Positions 14,057-26,048 of a DNA stretch of 64,000 nt are shown here, piece after piece (within the stretch, counting starts at the first letter, position 1; every line of letters begins with the position of its first letter). The position numbers and the translations under genes are program-made. The DNA comes from Pseudomonas rhizoryzae. Its GTDB lineage: Bacteria > Pseudomonadota > Gammaproteobacteria > Pseudomonadales > Pseudomonadaceae. The notes beneath the pieces were generated by a model that ran no database searches, was not told the origin of the DNA, and saw only the letters and a list, made by a program, of their open reading frames with translations. Where the stretch lies: positions 186,001 through 250,000 of the forward strand of contig NZ_SULM01000001.1 in NCBI RefSeq assembly GCF_005250615.1, in the 5' to 3' direction.

Positions 14057-15508
14057 TCAGAACACCGTCAGCTGCGCCAGTTGCAGCAGGGGCTGCGGAT
14101 AGACGCCGAGGATGAAGGTGGCGATGGAAATGGCGATCAGCATCACGCCACCGGCGCGCTGGCCCCAGTTCATCGGCGCATCGTGGCGCTGCAGGCCCTG
14201 CCGGGTCAGATACAGGGTGACCATGACGCGCAGGTAGTAGAACAGGCCGATGGCACTACCCAGCACGATGGCTGCGGTCTGCCACCACATGCCCGCTTCC
14301 ACGCCCACGGTGATGACATAGAACTTGCCGATGAAGCCCGCGGTGAGCGGAATACCGGCCAGCGACAGCATCATCACCGTCAGCGCCGCGGTCAGGTACG
14401 GACGGTGCCAGAACAGGCCGCGGTACTCGAACAGGGCATCGGCATCGCGCTGGCCGTTGCTCGGGCTGGACATCAGGGTGATCACGCCGAAGGCACCCAG
14501 GCTAGTGAAGACATAGGTCACCAGGTAGACCGCCGTGGCTTCCATCGACAGCCCTTCGCCCGAGGCCACCGCCACCAGCAGGTAGCCGAAGTGGGAGATG
14601 GAGGAATAACCCAGCAGACGCTTGAGGTTGTTCTGCATCAGGGCCAGCAGGTTACCCACCAGCATGGAGGCGATGGCGATGAAGGCGATGGTGTCGTGCA
14701 GCCAGCCGTCCTGGGTGGCCAGGGGCATGGTCTGGAATACCCGCATCAGCACGGCGAACACGGCGACCTTGCTGGCGGTGGCCAGGAAGGCACCGACTGG
14801 CGCCGGGGAGCCTTCGTAGACGTCCGGCGTCCAGAGATGGAAGGGCACCAGCGAAAGCTTGAAGCCGAGACCGACGATCAGCATGCCGAGGCCGACTTCC
14901 ATCAGCAGGCCGGCGCTGGCCGGGGCATCCATCTGCATGCCGATGTCGGCGAAGCTCAGGCTGCCGGATTGGGCGTAGAGCAGCGCCATGCCGAACAGCA
15001 GGATGGCCGAACCGGCGGCGGACAGCACCAGGTACTTCATGCCGGCTTCCAGGGAGCGGCGGTTGAAGTAGCTGTAGGCCACCAGGCCGTAGACCGGCAC
15101 CGAGAGCAGTTCCAGACCGATGAACAGGCCGGCGACGCTTTGCGCCGCCACCAGCACCATGCCGCCGGTGGCGGAGATCAGCAGCAGCAGGTACAGCTCT
15201 TCACGGTTGCCCGGATAGCCTTCCATGTAGGCGTGCGACAGGGTCATGCAGGCCAGGGTGGCGATCAGGATCAGCGCCATGTAGAAGCAGGTGAAGCCGT
15301 CGATGCGCAGCAGCGGGGTGACGTCGATGGCGCCGACGCCCAGGGCTGGAATGCAGGACAGCAGGGCCAGGTTGAGACCGATCACGCCCAGGGTCGGGAT
15401 GATGGTGTGATCCCGCCGCCAGGCGATGCCCAGCATCACCACTACGGCGGTGAGGCCGGTGATGAGGATCGGCAGGAGGGCGATGAGGTGTTCGTAGGTA
15501 AAGGTCAT
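14057..15508 (-). CDS. nuoN: NADH-quinone oxidoreductase subunit N
   Basis: A 483-residue polytopic inner-membrane protein (about 14 helices) of the Mrp-antiporter-like group, one of three proton-pumping subunits of complex I. It starts MTFTYEHLIALLPILITGLT, and the antiporter core has FKLSLVPFHLWTPDVYEGSP (about residues 215-235) with the conserved Lys and Pro-Phe-His pattern. It is the last gene of nuoA-N, 7 bp after nuoM. The ATG was chosen over an upstream in-frame start that overlaps nuoM. Confidence 0.96.
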   Translation of the reverse strand: MTFTYEHLIALLPILITGLTAVVVMLGIAWRRDHTIIPTLGVIGLNLALLSCIPALGVGAIDVTPLLRIDGFTCFYMALILIATLACMTLSHAYMEGYPGNREELYLLLLISATGGMVLVAAQSVAGLFIGLELLSVPVYGLVAYSYFNRRSLEAGMKYLVLSAAGSAILLFGMALLYAQSGSLSFADIGMQMDAPASAGLLMEVGLGMLIVGLGFKLSLVPFHLWTPDVYEGSPAPVGAFLATASKVAVFAVLMRVFQTMPLATQDGWLHDTIAFIAIASMLVGNLLALMQNNLKRLLGYSSISHFGYLLVAVASGEGLSMEATAVYLVTYVFTSLGAFGVITLMSSPSNGQRDADALFEYRGLFWHRPYLTAALTVMMLSLAGIPLTAGFIGKFYVITVGVEAGMWWQTAAIVLGSAIGLFYYLRVMVTLYLTRQGLQRHDAPMNWGQRAGGVMLIAISIATFILGVYPQPLLQLAQLTVF

Positions 15509-15515
15509 GGCGCTC

Positions 15516-17048
15516 TTACCGGGCGGAAACGAGGGAGGAGAAGGCTTCGCCGAGCCACTGCTGCACACCGGCCATGCTCGCGGCCGAGGTATCCAGCACC
15601 GGCTGCGGATAGACACCCAGCAGCACCAGTAGCACGCCGAGCAACAGCAGCATCGACATCTCCCGGGCGTTCAGGCCCCTCAGCGCGCCTTCGGCCTTGG
15701 CCGGGCCGAAGTAGGCGCGGTGGATCATGATCAGCGAGTAGACCGAAGCGAACACCAGGCCGAAAGTGGCGATGACCACGATCATCGGCACCACCGGGAA
15801 GGCACCCAGCAGGATCAGGAATTCGCCGACGAAGTTGCCGGTACCCGGCAGGCCCAGGGAGGCCGAGGCGAAGAACAGGCTCAGCGCCGGCAGATAGGGC
15901 ATCCGCGCCCAGAGACCGCCCATCTCGCGCATGTCACGGGTGTGCAGGCGTTCGTAGAGCTGACCACAGAGGATGAACAGGCCGGCGGCGGAGAGACCGT
16001 GGGCGATCATCTGTACCACCACGCCCTGCAGCGCCTGGGGGCTGCCGGAGTAGATGCCGATCAGCACGAAGCCCATGTGCGAGACGCTGGAGTAGGCCAC
16101 CAGGCGCTTGATGTCGGTCTGGGCGAACGACAGGATGGCGCCGTAGAAGATGCCGATGATGCCCAGCCACATGGCGATCGGGGCGAACTCCGCCGAGGCG
16201 TTGGGGAACAGCGGGATGGCGAAGCGCAAGAGGCCGTAGGCGGCGGTCTTGAGCAGGATGCCGGCGAGGTCGACGGAACCGGCGGTCGGCGCCTGGGCGT
16301 GGGCGTCCGGTAGCCAGGAATGCACCGGCACCACCGGCAGCTTCACCGCGAAGGCGATGAAGAAGCCCAGCATCAGCAGGTATTCCAGGCGGGGGTCCAG
16401 TTGCAGTTGCAGCAGGTCTTCGTAGTCGAAGGTCAGGACGCCGGTGGCACCGTAGTTCACCAGCACCAGGGCGATGATGGCCACCAGCATGATCAGGCCG
16501 CTGGCCTGGGTGAAGATGAAGAACTTGGTGGCAGCGGTGATGCGGCTCTTCTTGCCGTCCGCGGAGCTATGGCCCCACAGCGCGATCAGGAAGTACATCG
16601 GCACCAGCATCATTTCCCAGAAGAAGAAGAACAGGAACAGGTCCAGCGCCAGGAACACCCCCACCACGCCGCCGATGATCCACAGCAGGTTGAGGTGGAA
16701 GAAACCGACGTGGCGCTGCACCTCGCGCCAGGAACAGGTCACCGCCAGCACACCGAGCAGGCCGGTGAGCAGGATCATCAGCAGCGACAGGCCATCGAGG
16801 CCGAAGTGCAGGCTGATGCCGAAGCGCGGAATCCAGTTCATCTGGAATTCCGCGGTCCAGGCGGTTTCGGCACCGGGGGCCGGCGCCAGGCTGTAGTCGC
16901 CGTGGGCCCACAGCCACAGGCCGAGTACCAGCTCCAGCAGCATGGTGAACAGGGCGATCCAGCGGGGCACCAGCGGGCCGGTCTTTTCCGTGAGGAAGCA
17001 GAGCAGGCCGCCGATGAAGGGGATCAGGATTAGCCAGGGCAGAAGCAT
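15516..17048 (-). CDS. nuoM: NADH-quinone oxidoreductase subunit M
   Basis: A 510-residue antiporter-like proton-pumping subunit of complex I, with about 14 membrane helices. It starts [20 protein letters not shown]. Typical features are [20 protein letters not shown] (about residues 135-155, with the conserved Glu in the WE motif) and [20 protein letters not shown] (about 227-246, [10 protein letters not shown] signature). It lies between nuoL (27 bp) and nuoN (7 bp). Confidence 0.96.
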   Translation of the reverse strand: MLLPWLILIPFIGGLLCFLTEKTGPLVPRWIALFTMLLELVLGLWLWAHGDYSLAPAPGAETAWTAEFQMNWIPRFGISLHFGLDGLSLLMILLTGLLGVLAVTCSWREVQRHVGFFHLNLLWIIGGVVGVFLALDLFLFFFFWEMMLVPMYFLIALWGHSSADGKKSRITAATKFFIFTQASGLIMLVAIIALVLVNYGATGVLTFDYEDLLQLQLDPRLEYLLMLGFFIAFAVKLPVVPVHSWLPDAHAQAPTAGSVDLAGILLKTAAYGLLRFAIPLFPNASAEFAPIAMWLGIIGIFYGAILSFAQTDIKRLVAYSSVSHMGFVLIGIYSGSPQALQGVVVQMIAHGLSAAGLFILCGQLYERLHTRDMREMGGLWARMPYLPALSLFFASASLGLPGTGNFVGEFLILLGAFPVVPMIVVIATFGLVFASVYSLIMIHRAYFGPAKAEGALRGLNAREMSMLLLLGVLLVLLGVYPQPVLDTSAASMAGVQQWLGEAFSSLVSAR

Positions 17049-17075
17049 GACGTGTACTTATCCTTAGTCAGAGGG

Positions 17076-18923
17076 TCAGGCCAGCAGCAGCGCGCCGAGC
17101 AACAGCACGGCGCCCCCCACGATGGACGCCGCGTACCAACGCAGACGGCCGTTCTCGGTAGTGCTCAGTGCCAGGTTGCCACCGCGTGCCAGCAACGGGA
17201 TCAGACCGATGGCCTGGTCGATGGGGTCGTGGCGCAGCAGGCGGGCCAGCAGCAGGTAAGGCTTGACGAAGAGCAGGTCGTACAGCCAGTCGAAGCCCCA
17301 GGCGTGATACCACCAGGTGCCGAAGAACCGCCCCGGAGCGCTCTTGGCCAGGGCGCTGACGAAGGTGCGCTTGCCCAGGAACAGCAGGGCAGCCAGCAGC
17401 ACACCGGCGATGGCGATGGCTCCCGAAGTGATCTCCAGCGCATGCTTGCCTTCGCCGCCGGCGTGACCGATCGACTCCGGCAGCACCCCGGCCAACGGCG
17501 GCACGATCATCGCGCCGACGAAGGTCGAGAGCACCAGCAACACCGCCAGCGGCAGGTTGTGGGCGATGCCGTGACCGGCGTGGGCCTCGGTGTGCGCCTC
17601 GCCATGGAAGGTGATGAAGATCAGGCGGAAGGTGTAGATCGAGGTCAGGAAGGCACCGGCCAGGCCTGCGTAGAGCAGGTAGCTGTGCCCGCTGGCGAAG
17701 GCCTCCCAGAGGATCTCGTCCTTGGAGTAGAAGCCGGCGGTGACCAGCGGCAGCGCCGCCAGGGCCGCGCCGCCCACCAGGAAGCTGGCATAGGCCAGGG
17801 GAATCTTCTTCCACAGGCCGCCCATCTTGAAGATGTTCTGCTCGTGGTGGCAGGCCAGGATCACCGAGCCCGACGCCAGGAACAGCAGCGCCTTGAAGAA
17901 TGCGTGGATCATCAGGTGGAAGATCGCCGCCTGCCAGGCGCCGACACCCAGGGCCAGGAACATGTAGCCGATCTGGCTCATGGTGGAGTAGGCCAGGATA
18001 CGCTTGATGTCGGTCTGCACCAGGGCGGCGAAGCCAGCCAGCACCAGGGTCACGGCACCGACGATGCCCACCAGGTGGAGGATGTCGGGCGCCAGCGCGA
18101 ACAGGCCGTGGGTCCGGGCGATCAGGTAGACGCCCGCGGTCACCATGGTTGCCGCGTGGATCAATGCCGAGACTGGCGTGGGGCCGGCCATGGCGTCCGC
18201 CAGCCAGGTCTGCAACGGCAGCTGGGCCGACTTGCCGACCGCACCACCGAGCAGGGCCAGGGTGGCCAGCACGATCAGCGGATCGCCGCTGGCGAAGACG
18301 GCGGGCGCCTTCTGCAGCAGCTCCTGGATGTCCAGGGTGCCCAGGGTCATGAACAGGATGAACAGACCGAAGGCCATGAAGACGTCGCCGACGCGGGTGA
18401 CGATGAAGGCCTTCAGCGCCGCGTTACCGTTGGCGCGCTCGCTGTAGTAGAAGCCGATCAGCAGATAGCTGCACAGCCCCACGCCTTCCCAACCGAAGTA
18501 CAGCAGCAGCAGGTTGTCGCCGAGCACCAGCAGCAACATGCTGAAGACGAACAGGTTGGTGTAGGCGAAGAAGCGCGAATAGCCTTCTTCACCGCGCATG
18601 TACCAGGAGGCGAACAGGTGGATCAGGAAGCCGACGCCGGTGACCACGCCGAGCATGGTCAGCGACAGGCCATCCAGATAGAGCGCCATGTTGGGCGTGA
18701 AGCCCTCCACGTTCATCCACTGCCAGAGGACGATGGTCAGGTGACCGTCGGCCGGCGGCGCGACGTGGAAGTTCCAGCCGACCCAGGCGGTGACCAGCGC
18801 CGCCAGGCCTACCGAACCCACACCGATCAGCGCGGAAAGATTCTCCGACAGCCGACCGCGGGAAAAGGCCAGCAGGAAGTAGCCGACCAGGGGAAAGGCG
18901 AAGGTGAGGGGTAGCAGGTTCAT
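17076..18923 (-). CDS. nuoL: NADH-quinone oxidoreductase subunit L
   Basis: A 615-residue distal proton-pumping subunit of complex I. The antiporter core includes [19 protein letters not shown] (about residues 140-158) and [20 protein letters not shown] (about 230-250). The C-terminus has the long amphipathic lateral helix followed by a final membrane segment, as in this subunit. The ATG ([12 protein letters not shown]) overlaps the nuoK stop by 4 bp (ATGA), which fixes the start. Confidence 0.96.
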   Translation of the reverse strand: MNLLPLTFAFPLVGYFLLAFSRGRLSENLSALIGVGSVGLAALVTAWVGWNFHVAPPADGHLTIVLWQWMNVEGFTPNMALYLDGLSLTMLGVVTGVGFLIHLFASWYMRGEEGYSRFFAYTNLFVFSMLLLVLGDNLLLLYFGWEGVGLCSYLLIGFYYSERANGNAALKAFIVTRVGDVFMAFGLFILFMTLGTLDIQELLQKAPAVFASGDPLIVLATLALLGGAVGKSAQLPLQTWLADAMAGPTPVSALIHAATMVTAGVYLIARTHGLFALAPDILHLVGIVGAVTLVLAGFAALVQTDIKRILAYSTMSQIGYMFLALGVGAWQAAIFHLMIHAFFKALLFLASGSVILACHHEQNIFKMGGLWKKIPLAYASFLVGGAALAALPLVTAGFYSKDEILWEAFASGHSYLLYAGLAGAFLTSIYTFRLIFITFHGEAHTEAHAGHGIAHNLPLAVLLVLSTFVGAMIVPPLAGVLPESIGHAGGEGKHALEITSGAIAIAGVLLAALLFLGKRTFVSALAKSAPGRFFGTWWYHAWGFDWLYDLLFVKPYLLLARLLRHDPIDQAIGLIPLLARGGNLALSTTENGRLRWYAASIVGGAVLLLGALLLA

Positions 18924-19228
18924 CCGTGCATCTCGCTGGCGGCATCGACGTCGAGGGTATGGAAGCGGCGATAGAGCTGCAGCAGGATCGCCAGGCCGAT
19001 ACTGGCCTCGGCGGCGGCCAGGCTCAGCACCAGGATGAACATCACCTGGCCGTCGGGAGCGCCCCAACGGCTACCCGCGACCACGAAGGCCAGGGCGGCG
19101 GCGTTCATCATGATTTCCAGACTCATGAGCACGAAGAGGATGTTGCGGCGGACCATCAGGCCCACCAGGCCAAGGGCGAACAGGGCACCGGCGAGGGCCA
19201 GTCCGTGTTCCAGAGGTATGGCGTTCAT
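18920..19228 (-). CDS. nuoK: NADH-quinone oxidoreductase subunit K
   Basis: A 102-residue membrane subunit (MrpC homologue) with three helices. It starts [20 protein letters not shown] and has [20 protein letters not shown], carrying the conserved membrane Glu, then [17 protein letters not shown] with the second Glu. It overlaps nuoL by 4 bp and is 25 bp after nuoJ. Confidence 0.96.
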   Translation of the reverse strand: MNAIPLEHGLALAGALFALGLVGLMVRRNILFVLMSLEIMMNAAALAFVVAGSRWGAPDGQVMFILVLSLAAAEASIGLAILLQLYRRFHTLDVDAASEMHG

Positions 19229-19253
19229 TGGCTGTTCTCCAGTCCTTGGCGAC

Positions 19254-19766
19254 TTACTCGCCGATCCCGTCTTTGACGTCGCTGCGGCCCAGGTGGTAGG
19301 CCGCGACCAGGGCCCCCAGCAGCAGCATGGACGCCAGCTCGACCGCCAGCAGATAGGGCCCGAACAGGCTGATGCCCACGGCCTTGGCTTCCACGCTGGT
19401 GTGACCGATGGCGGCGCCGCCCGGCGTGCGCGACAGCACCACCAGCAGTTCCACCAGCAGCGCACCGGCAAGGATCGACGGAGCGATCCAGACCTTGGGC
19501 GTCAGCCACTTGCGTTCCTGGTCGGAGATGACCGGCCCCAGGTTGAGCATCATCACCACGAAGACGAACAGCACCATGATGGCGCCGGCGTAGACGATGA
19601 TCTCCAGGGCTCCGGCGAAGGGTGCGCCCAGGGCGAAGAACACCATGGACACGGCCAGCAGGGAGATGATCAGGTACAGCAGGGCATGCACCGGATTGGT
19701 GTTGGTGATCACCCGGAAAGTGGCCAGTACGGCCACCCCAGCGGAGAAATAGAAGGCGAATTCCAC
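19254..19766 (-). CDS. nuoJ: NADH-quinone oxidoreductase subunit J
   Basis: A 170-residue membrane subunit with five predicted helices. It starts [20 protein letters not shown] and contains the conserved [20 protein letters not shown] (about residues 53-72), the helix with the pi-bulge important for quinone-coupled pumping. It is 9 bp after nuoI. Confidence 0.95.
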   Translation of the reverse strand: MEFAFYFSAGVAVLATFRVITNTNPVHALLYLIISLLAVSMVFFALGAPFAGALEIIVYAGAIMVLFVFVVMMLNLGPVISDQERKWLTPKVWIAPSILAGALLVELLVVLSRTPGGAAIGHTSVEAKAVGISLFGPYLLAVELASMLLLGALVAAYHLGRSDVKDGIGE

Positions 19767-19775
19767 GACAGCTCC

Positions 19776-20324
19776 TTAGGGCAGCAGGCTCTTCACGTTG
19801 ATCGGCTCTGCCTCGCTCTGCGCGGCACCCTTGGGCTTGCCCGCGATGGCCATGCCGGCCACCCGGTAGAAGTTGTACTCCGGATACTTGCCCGGGCCCG
19901 AGATCAGCAGGTCCTGCTTCTCGTACACCAGCTCCTGGCGGTTGAACTCGGACATCTCGAAGTCCGGGGTCAGCTGGATGGCGGTGGTGGGGCAGGCCTC
20001 CTCGCACATGCCGCAGAAGATGCAGCGCGAGAAGTTGATGCGGAAGAACTCCGGGTACCAGCGACCGTCCTCGGCTTCGGTCTTCTGCAGCGAGATGCAG
20101 CCAACCGGGCAGGCCACGGCGCACAGGTTGCACGCCACGCAGCGCTCCTGGCCGTCGGGGTCACGGGTGAGGACGATGCGGCCACGGTAGCGTGGCGGCA
20201 GGTACACGGGTTCCTCGGGGTATTGCAGGGTGTCGCGCTTGCGGAAGGCGTGACCGAAGATCATCACCACGCTGCGCAACTGGGTGTAGGTGCCATGCAG
20301 GACGTGCAGGATTTCCTTGATCAT
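19776..20324 (-). CDS. nuoI: NADH-quinone oxidoreductase subunit I (2x[4Fe-4S] ferredoxin)
   Basis: A 182-residue peripheral-arm subunit that carries clusters N6a and N6b. It has two CxxCxxCxxxCP motifs: [16 protein letters not shown] (about residues 61-76) and [16 protein letters not shown] (about 100-115). The amphipathic N-terminus binds the membrane. It lies 10 bp after nuoH. Confidence 0.96.
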   Translation of the reverse strand: MIKEILHVLHGTYTQLRSVVMIFGHAFRKRDTLQYPEEPVYLPPRYRGRIVLTRDPDGQERCVACNLCAVACPVGCISLQKTEAEDGRWYPEFFRINFSRCIFCGMCEEACPTTAIQLTPDFEMSEFNRQELVYEKQDLLISGPGKYPEYNFYRVAGMAIAGKPKGAAQSEAEPINVKSLLP

Positions 20325-20334
20325 GACGGATACC

Positions 20335-21345
20335 TCACTGGCCGATGGCCGGCTGGGCGATATAAAGCACCACAGCGCCGGTCACCAGCAGGTTGATCAG
20401 GGTCAGGGGCAGGCAGAACTTCCAGCTGAAGGCCATTACCTGGTCGTAGCGCGGCCGGGGAACCGAGGCGCGCAGCAGGATGAAGATCATGATGAAGAAG
20501 GCGGTCTTCAGGGCGAACCAGACGAACGACAGCCAGGGCAGGGTGTCCAGGAAGGGACCGTGCCAGCCACCGAAGAACAGGGTCACCAGCAGCGCCGAGA
20601 TCAGCACGATGCCGATGTACTCGCCGACGAAGAACATGCCCCACTTCATGCCCGCGTATTCGATGTGGTAACCGTCGGCGAGCTCCTGCTCGGCTTCCGG
20701 CTGATCGAAGGGATGACGGTGGGTGACGGCGATGCCGGCGATGAAGAAGGTGCAGAAGCCGAAGAACTGGGGAACGATGAACCACCAGCCCTGATGCTGC
20801 GCCTCGACGATGTCCCTCATGTTGAAGGAACCGGTCACCGCGACGATGCCCATCACCGACAGACCCATGAACACCTCGTAGGAGAGGGTCTGGGCCGAGG
20901 CGCGCATGGCGCCCAGCAGGGAGAACTTGTTGTTGCTCGCCCAGCCGGCGAAGAGCACGGCGTAGACGTTGACGCCAGCCATGGCGAAAAAGAACAGCAG
21001 GCCGATGTTCAGGTCCGCCACACCCCAGGTGGGGGTGACCGGGATGACCGAGAAGGCCACCAGCAGCGAACCCATGGCGATCACCGGTGCCAGGGCGAAG
21101 ATCATCTTGTCGGCGAACGGGGGCGTCCAGTCCTCCTTGAAGAACATCTTCAGCATGTCGGCACCGAGCTGGAAGGCGCCGAAGGGGCCGACCCGGTTGG
21201 GACCGTAGCGATCCTGCCAGAGACCCAGCAGGCGGCGCTCGACGAAGCTCAGGAAGGCTCCGCAGATGACCACCGCCAAGAGGATGACGATGGCCTTGAG
21301 CATGCCGATGACCACGGCGATGAGGGTGGGGGTGAGCCAGGTCAT
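20335..21345 (-). CDS. nuoH: NADH-quinone oxidoreductase subunit H
   Basis: A 336-residue membrane subunit (about 8 helices) that forms much of the quinone channel. Signatures are [20 protein letters not shown] (about residues 36-55) and the acidic [20 protein letters not shown] loop (about 215-235). The ATG overlaps the nuoG stop by 4 bp (ATGA). Confidence 0.96.
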   Translation of the reverse strand: MTWLTPTLIAVVIGMLKAIVILLAVVICGAFLSFVERRLLGLWQDRYGPNRVGPFGAFQLGADMLKMFFKEDWTPPFADKMIFALAPVIAMGSLLVAFSVIPVTPTWGVADLNIGLLFFFAMAGVNVYAVLFAGWASNNKFSLLGAMRASAQTLSYEVFMGLSVMGIVAVTGSFNMRDIVEAQHQGWWFIVPQFFGFCTFFIAGIAVTHRHPFDQPEAEQELADGYHIEYAGMKWGMFFVGEYIGIVLISALLVTLFFGGWHGPFLDTLPWLSFVWFALKTAFFIMIFILLRASVPRPRYDQVMAFSWKFCLPLTLINLLVTGAVVLYIAQPAIGQ

Positions 21346-24059
21346 GCCGCGGCCTCCTGCAGTCCTTCCACGGTGAGGCCGGCGAAGTCCACCGGAATCC
21401 CTTCGAAGCCAGCGGGCAAGCCGACCAGGCCCGCCGACAGCTCGGGCTTGATCTGCAGCGGCAGGCGCAGTTCCTGACCAGCCACCTGCAGACGCAGCAG
21501 GGCACCTTCATTAACGCCCAGGCGGTCGGCATCGGCCTTGGCCAGGGCCACGTAGGCTGCCGGAATGCGCTCACGCACCGGCTCAGCGCGGGAAGAGGTC
21601 TCTTCGCTGCCGAACAGGTGGTACAGCGGCACGGCCTGGAAGCCGGACGCGGCGCTGCGAGTAGTGGCGGCCGGGACGGCGAACCAGCTCAGGTGATCGC
21701 CCTGGGTCTCGATCAGGCGCACGCCCGGATCGCCGGCGCGCAGGTGACCACCGACCTCGTCCTGGAACTTGTTCCAGGCCTGGGGCGAGTTCCAGCCCGG
21801 CGACCAGGCGAAGGGGATCTGCTGGCGCGGCTCGGCGCTGCCGGCATAGCCTTCCATGGAGAAGGCGAAGGCGGTGTCGGCGTCCTGCGGCGCGCGCGGT
21901 TCGTGCACGCTAAGGTTGGCGCGCATGGAGGTCCGACCGCTGTAGCGGTGCGGTTCGCGGGCGAGCTTGAGGCCCTTGACGCGGAAGCTGGCGTTGGGCG
22001 CGGCGTCGCGGATGGCGGTCAGTTGCGGCGCAGCGGTGGCCACGGCATCGGTGACGTGGTCCAGCTGGGTCCAATCCACCGGACGGTTGTCCAGGGTGTT
22101 GCGCAGGGCGTGCAGCCAGCGCCAGCCCTCACGGACCAGGCTGGAGGGATCGTAGTAGCTCGGCTCATAGACCTGGAAGAAGCGCTGGGCGCGACCTTCC
22201 TGGCTGACCAGGGTCCCGTCGCCTTCGGCGAAGCTCGCCGCCGGCAGCACCAGGTCGGCGCGCTGGGCGGTGGCGGTGCGCTGGTGATCCAGCACCACCA
22301 GTACCTGGGCGCGGCTCAGGGCCTGTTCGACCTGCTGGGCCGGAGCACGGCGATAGAGATCGTTCTCCAGCACCACCAGGGCATCGGCCTGGCCATTTTC
22401 CAGGGCGGCGAAGGCGTCCTCGACGGACTCGCCGCCGTAGAGCGCCAGACCCAGGCTGTTGGCCTCGGGTACCACCAGGCTCAGGGAGCCGGCCTTGCCC
22501 TTGGCGGCCAGGGCCTTGGCCAGGTTGGCGGCGGCTTCGATCAGCGCCGGCTCACCCAAAGAGGTACCGGACACCACCAGCGGGCGCTCGGCTGCCAGCA
22601 GGGTCTCGGCCAGCAGGCGGGCCTGCTCGGCGACTTCATCGCTCAGGCCTTCGACCGCCGGAGCGCTGGCATCGATGGCATGGGCCACGGCATGACCGAA
22701 ACGGGCCAGTTCCAGCGGCGAACCGTGCAGGCGGGCGTCGGCGACGTCGTCCAGGCGGGTGGCGGCGACGCTGGCGATGAACAGCGGATTGCGCTCGCTC
22801 TGGCCGATGTTCTGCACGGCGGCGTTCAGCCAGGGCTGGATCTTCTGGGCCGCGGCCATGGCCTCGGGCTTGCCCTTGACGGCCTGGCGCAGGGACAGGG
22901 CCAGGCGCGCGGCGGTCTGGGTCAGGTCCTCGCCGAGCACGAAGACGGCATCGTGCTTTTCCATGGCGCGCAGGGTCGGCACGGGCAGGGGGCTGTCCTT
23001 GAGCACCTGCAGGACCAGGCGCACATTGGCCAGGTCACGGGCGCTCATGCCGCTGTAGAAATTCTCGGCGCCGACCAGTTCGCGCAGGGCGTGGTTGCTT
23101 TCCAGGCTGGCACGCGGCGAGCCGATGCCGATCACCTTCTTGCCGCGTAGCAGCAGGGCGGCGCGATCCAGGGCGGCGTCGATACCGGTCTCCAGGCTGC
23201 CGTCTTTCAGCAGCGCCTGGCGCGGACGATCCTTGCGGTTGACGTAGCCATAGCCGAAGCGGCCACGGTCGCAGAGGAAGTACTGGTTCACCGAGCCGTT
23301 GAAGCGGTTTTCGATGCGGCGCAGTTCGCCATAGCGTTCGCCGGGGCTGATGTTGCAGCCCGAGGAGCAGCCATGGCAGATGCTCGGGGCGAACTGCATG
23401 TCCCACTTGCGGTTGTAGCGCTCGGAGTGGGTCTTGTCGGTGAATACCCCGGTGGGGCAGACCTCGGTCAGGTTGCCGGAGAATTCGCTCTCCAGGGCAC
23501 CGTCCTCGACGCGGCCGAAATAGACGTTGTCATGGGCACCGTAGACGCCCAGGTCGGTACCGCCGGCGTAGTCCTTGTAGTAGCGCACGCAGCGATAGCA
23601 GGCGATGCAGCGATTCATCTCGTGGGCGACGAACGGGCCGAGGTCCTGGTTCTGGTGGGTACGCTTGGTGAAGCGATAGCGGCGCTTGTTGTGGCCGGTC
23701 ATCACCGTCATGTCCTGCAGGTGGCAGTGGCCGCCTTCTTCGCAGACCGGACAGTCGTGGGGATGGTTGGTCATCAGCCATTCGATGACCGAGCTGCGGA
23801 ATTCCTTGGCTTCGGCGTCTTCGATGGAGATGTAGGTCTTGTCGCTGGACGGCGTCATGCAGGACATGACCAGGCGTCCGCGGGTGTCGTTCTCGTCGGC
23901 GAACTGCTTGACCGCGCACTGGCGGCAGGCGCCGACGCTGCCCAGCGCCGGGTGCCAGCAGAAATAGGGGATGTCGAGCCCCAGGGACAGGCAGGCTTCG
24001 AGGAGGTTGTCCGCCCCGTCGACCTCGTACGTCTTGCCGTCTACATGGATAGTGGCCAT
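21342..24059 (-). CDS. nuoG: NADH-quinone oxidoreductase subunit G
   Basis: A 905-residue iron-sulfur subunit of the peripheral arm. The N-terminal [2Fe-2S] domain has [15 protein letters not shown] (about residues 34-48). Next come the H/C-ligand cluster site ([15 protein letters not shown]), a [4Fe-4S] site [13 protein letters not shown] and the extra N7-type site [20 protein letters not shown] near residue 225. The long remainder is the molybdopterin-oxidoreductase-like domain without cofactor function. Unlike other junctions in the operon, it is separated from nuoF by 140 bp that contain two strong hairpins. Confidence 0.96.
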   Translation of the reverse strand: MATIHVDGKTYEVDGADNLLEACLSLGLDIPYFCWHPALGSVGACRQCAVKQFADENDTRGRLVMSCMTPSSDKTYISIEDAEAKEFRSSVIEWLMTNHPHDCPVCEEGGHCHLQDMTVMTGHNKRRYRFTKRTHQNQDLGPFVAHEMNRCIACYRCVRYYKDYAGGTDLGVYGAHDNVYFGRVEDGALESEFSGNLTEVCPTGVFTDKTHSERYNRKWDMQFAPSICHGCSSGCNISPGERYGELRRIENRFNGSVNQYFLCDRGRFGYGYVNRKDRPRQALLKDGSLETGIDAALDRAALLLRGKKVIGIGSPRASLESNHALRELVGAENFYSGMSARDLANVRLVLQVLKDSPLPVPTLRAMEKHDAVFVLGEDLTQTAARLALSLRQAVKGKPEAMAAAQKIQPWLNAAVQNIGQSERNPLFIASVAATRLDDVADARLHGSPLELARFGHAVAHAIDASAPAVEGLSDEVAEQARLLAETLLAAERPLVVSGTSLGEPALIEAAANLAKALAAKGKAGSLSLVVPEANSLGLALYGGESVEDAFAALENGQADALVVLENDLYRRAPAQQVEQALSRAQVLVVLDHQRTATAQRADLVLPAASFAEGDGTLVSQEGRAQRFFQVYEPSYYDPSSLVREGWRWLHALRNTLDNRPVDWTQLDHVTDAVATAAPQLTAIRDAAPNASFRVKGLKLAREPHRYSGRTSMRANLSVHEPRAPQDADTAFAFSMEGYAGSAEPRQQIPFAWSPGWNSPQAWNKFQDEVGGHLRAGDPGVRLIETQGDHLSWFAVPAATTRSAASGFQAVPLYHLFGSEETSSRAEPVRERIPAAYVALAKADADRLGVNEGALLRLQVAGQELRLPLQIKPELSAGLVGLPAGFEGIPVDFAGLTVEGLQEAAA

Positions 24060-24143
24060 AGGGTTTTCTTCTCACCCGCGCAGGGCGGGTCTGGCTAATG
24101 GGAAAACGTTCGCGCCGTCGTGGCGAGCGCCAGAGACAACGCC

Positions 24144-24195
24144 GGCCGGGTCGCGCCCGGCCTGAAAGCTACGAAGGCGGCCCCATGCGGGGCCG
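24144..24195. repeat. Two hairpins in the nuoF-nuoG gap
   Basis: GGCCGGG-TCGCG-CCCGGCC (24144-24162) and CGGCCCC-ATGC-GGGGCCG (24178-24195) lie in the only long gap inside the nuo operon. Neither is followed by a T-run on the minus strand. They may be transcript-processing or stability hairpins rather than terminators. Confidence 0.6.
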
Positions 24196-24199
24196 GTCT

Positions 24200-25549
24200 T
24201 CAGGTCACGGTCGCGGAAGCGGTCGGACGCGGCTCGCTGGGCGCCTTGCGCACGCCGGCCTCGAACTCCTCGCGGAAATACTTGATGGCACTACCCAGGG
24301 GCTCGACGGCGCCCGGTGCGTGGGCACAGAAGGTCTTGCCTGGGCCGAGGAAGTTGACCAGCTGCAGCAGGGTGTCCAGATCGCCCTGCTGGCCTTCGCC
24401 CTTCTCCAGGGCGCGCAGGAGCTTGACGCTCCACGGCAGACCGTCTCGGCAGGGGGTGCACCAGCCGCAGGATTCGCGGGCGAAGAACTCTTCCATGTTG
24501 CGCAGCAGCGAGACCATGTTGATGCTGTCGTCGACCGCCAGGGCCAGGCCGGTGCCCATCCGGGTGCCGACCTTGCCGATGCCGCCGGCGTACATCTGTG
24601 CCGAGAGGTGCTCGGGCAGCAGGAAGCCGGTACCGGCGCCGCCGGGCTGCCAGCATTTCAGCTTGAAGCCATCGCGCATGCCGCCGGCGTAGTCTTCGAA
24701 CAGCTCCTGGGCGGTGATGCCGAAGGGCAGTTCCCAGACGCCGGGACTCTTCACCTTGCCGGAGAAGCCCATGAGCTTGGTGCCCATGTCTTCGCTACCG
24801 GCACGGGCCAGGCCCTTGTACCAGTCGACGCCACCAGCGACGATGCCTGGCACGTTGCACAGGGTCTCGACGTTGTTGACGCAGGTGGGCTTGCCCCAGA
24901 CGCCGACCGCGGCGGGGAAGGGCGGCTTGGAGCGCGGGTTGGCGCGGCGGCCTTCCAGGGAGTTGATCAGCGCGGTTTCTTCCCCGCAGATGTAGCGCCC
25001 GGCGCCGGTGTGGACGAACAGCTCGAAGTCGAAGCCGCTGCCGAGGATGTTCTTGCCCAGGAGACCGGCGGCCTTGGCTTCTTCCACGGCGCGCCGCAGG
25101 TTGGCGGCGGCATCGACGTATTCGCCGCGCAGGAAGATGTAGCCGCGGTAGGCCTTGAGCGCCCGGGCGCTGATCAGCATGCCTTCCACCAACAGGTGCG
25201 GCAGCTGCTCCATGAGCAGGCGGTCCTTCCAGGTGTTGGGTTCCATCTCGTCCGCGTTGCACAGCAGGTAGCGGATGTTGAGGGATTCGTCCTTGGGCAT
25301 CAGGCCCCACTTCACGCCGGTGGGGAAGCCCGCACCGCCGCGGCCCTTGAGACCGGAGTCCTTGACTTCCTGGACGATGGCGTCGGGCGCCAGCTCGGTC
25401 AGCGCCTTGCGCGCCGCGGCGTAGCCGTTTTTCGCCTGGTATTCCTCCAGCCAGACCGGGGCGCCGTCGTCACGCAGGCGCCAGGTCAGCGGATGGGTCT
25501 CGGGAGTACGGGCGATGCCGTTGGCAGGCCCGAAGGAGGTCAGTCTCAT
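24200..25549 (-). CDS. nuoF: NADH-quinone oxidoreductase subunit F (NADH/FMN-binding)
   Basis: A 449-residue subunit where NADH is oxidised. Visible are the FMN/NADH glycine motif [17 protein letters not shown] (about residues 64-80), [14 protein letters not shown] (about 185-198) and the [4Fe-4S] N3 site [12 protein letters not shown] (about 355-366). The start [11 protein letters not shown] overlaps the nuoE stop by 4 bp. Confidence 0.96.
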   Translation of the reverse strand: MRLTSFGPANGIARTPETHPLTWRLRDDGAPVWLEEYQAKNGYAAARKALTELAPDAIVQEVKDSGLKGRGGAGFPTGVKWGLMPKDESLNIRYLLCNADEMEPNTWKDRLLMEQLPHLLVEGMLISARALKAYRGYIFLRGEYVDAAANLRRAVEEAKAAGLLGKNILGSGFDFELFVHTGAGRYICGEETALINSLEGRRANPRSKPPFPAAVGVWGKPTCVNNVETLCNVPGIVAGGVDWYKGLARAGSEDMGTKLMGFSGKVKSPGVWELPFGITAQELFEDYAGGMRDGFKLKCWQPGGAGTGFLLPEHLSAQMYAGGIGKVGTRMGTGLALAVDDSINMVSLLRNMEEFFARESCGWCTPCRDGLPWSVKLLRALEKGEGQQGDLDTLLQLVNFLGPGKTFCAHAPGAVEPLGSAIKYFREEFEAGVRKAPSEPRPTASATVT

Positions 25550-26046
25550 GCGTATCCCTCCAGCAGTTTGGCCACGCCCGCGGGTTGGACATCGCCATGG
25601 GTGTCGTCGTCGATCATCAGCACCGGGGCCTTGTCGCAGTTGCCCAGGCAGCACACCGGCAGCAGGGTGAAGCGGCTGTCGGCGGTGGTCTGGCCCAGGC
25701 CGATGCCCAGTTGGCGCTGGATCTCGCCGACCACGGATTCGTGGCCGCCGATGTAGCAGGTCATGCTGTCGCACACGCGGATGATGTGGCGACCGACCGG
25801 CACGCGGAAGATCTGGCTGTAGAAGGTGGCCACGCCCTCGACGTCGCTGGCGGGGATGCCCAGCACTTCGCCGATGGCGTAGATGGCGCCGTCCGGCACC
25901 CAGCCGCGTTCCTTCTGGACGATCTTCAGGGCCTCGATGGACGCCGCGCGCGGGTCCTCGTAGTGGTGCATCTCGTGTTCGATGGCCGAGCGCTCGGTGT
26001 CGCTCAGGACGAAACGGTCGGTTTGGATCAGGGTTTCGGTGCTCAT
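25546..26046 (-). CDS. nuoE: NADH-quinone oxidoreductase subunit E
   Basis: A 166-residue thioredoxin-like [2Fe-2S] subunit (cluster N1a) that pairs with NuoF. Cluster cysteines are in [11 protein letters not shown] (about residues 91-101) and [14 protein letters not shown] (about 132-145). It starts [10 protein letters not shown], 2 bp after nuoCD; a longer in-frame start would run into nuoCD. Confidence 0.95.
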   Translation of the reverse strand: MSTETLIQTDRFVLSDTERSAIEHEMHHYEDPRAASIEALKIVQKERGWVPDGAIYAIGEVLGIPASDVEGVATFYSQIFRVPVGRHIIRVCDSMTCYIGGHESVVGEIQRQLGIGLGQTTADSRFTLLPVCCLGNCDKAPVLMIDDDTHGDVQPAGVAKLLEGYA

Positions 26047-26048
26047 GC

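Noticed and set aside
17052-18914. A 620-codon open frame antisense to nuoL, and similar long antisense frames across nuo, xdhB and idh
   Set aside because: High third-position GC in the real genes leaves the opposite strand free of stops. The translations are low-complexity (Gln-, His- and Gly-rich) and match no family, while the sense frames are clear complex I, Xdh and Idh proteins.
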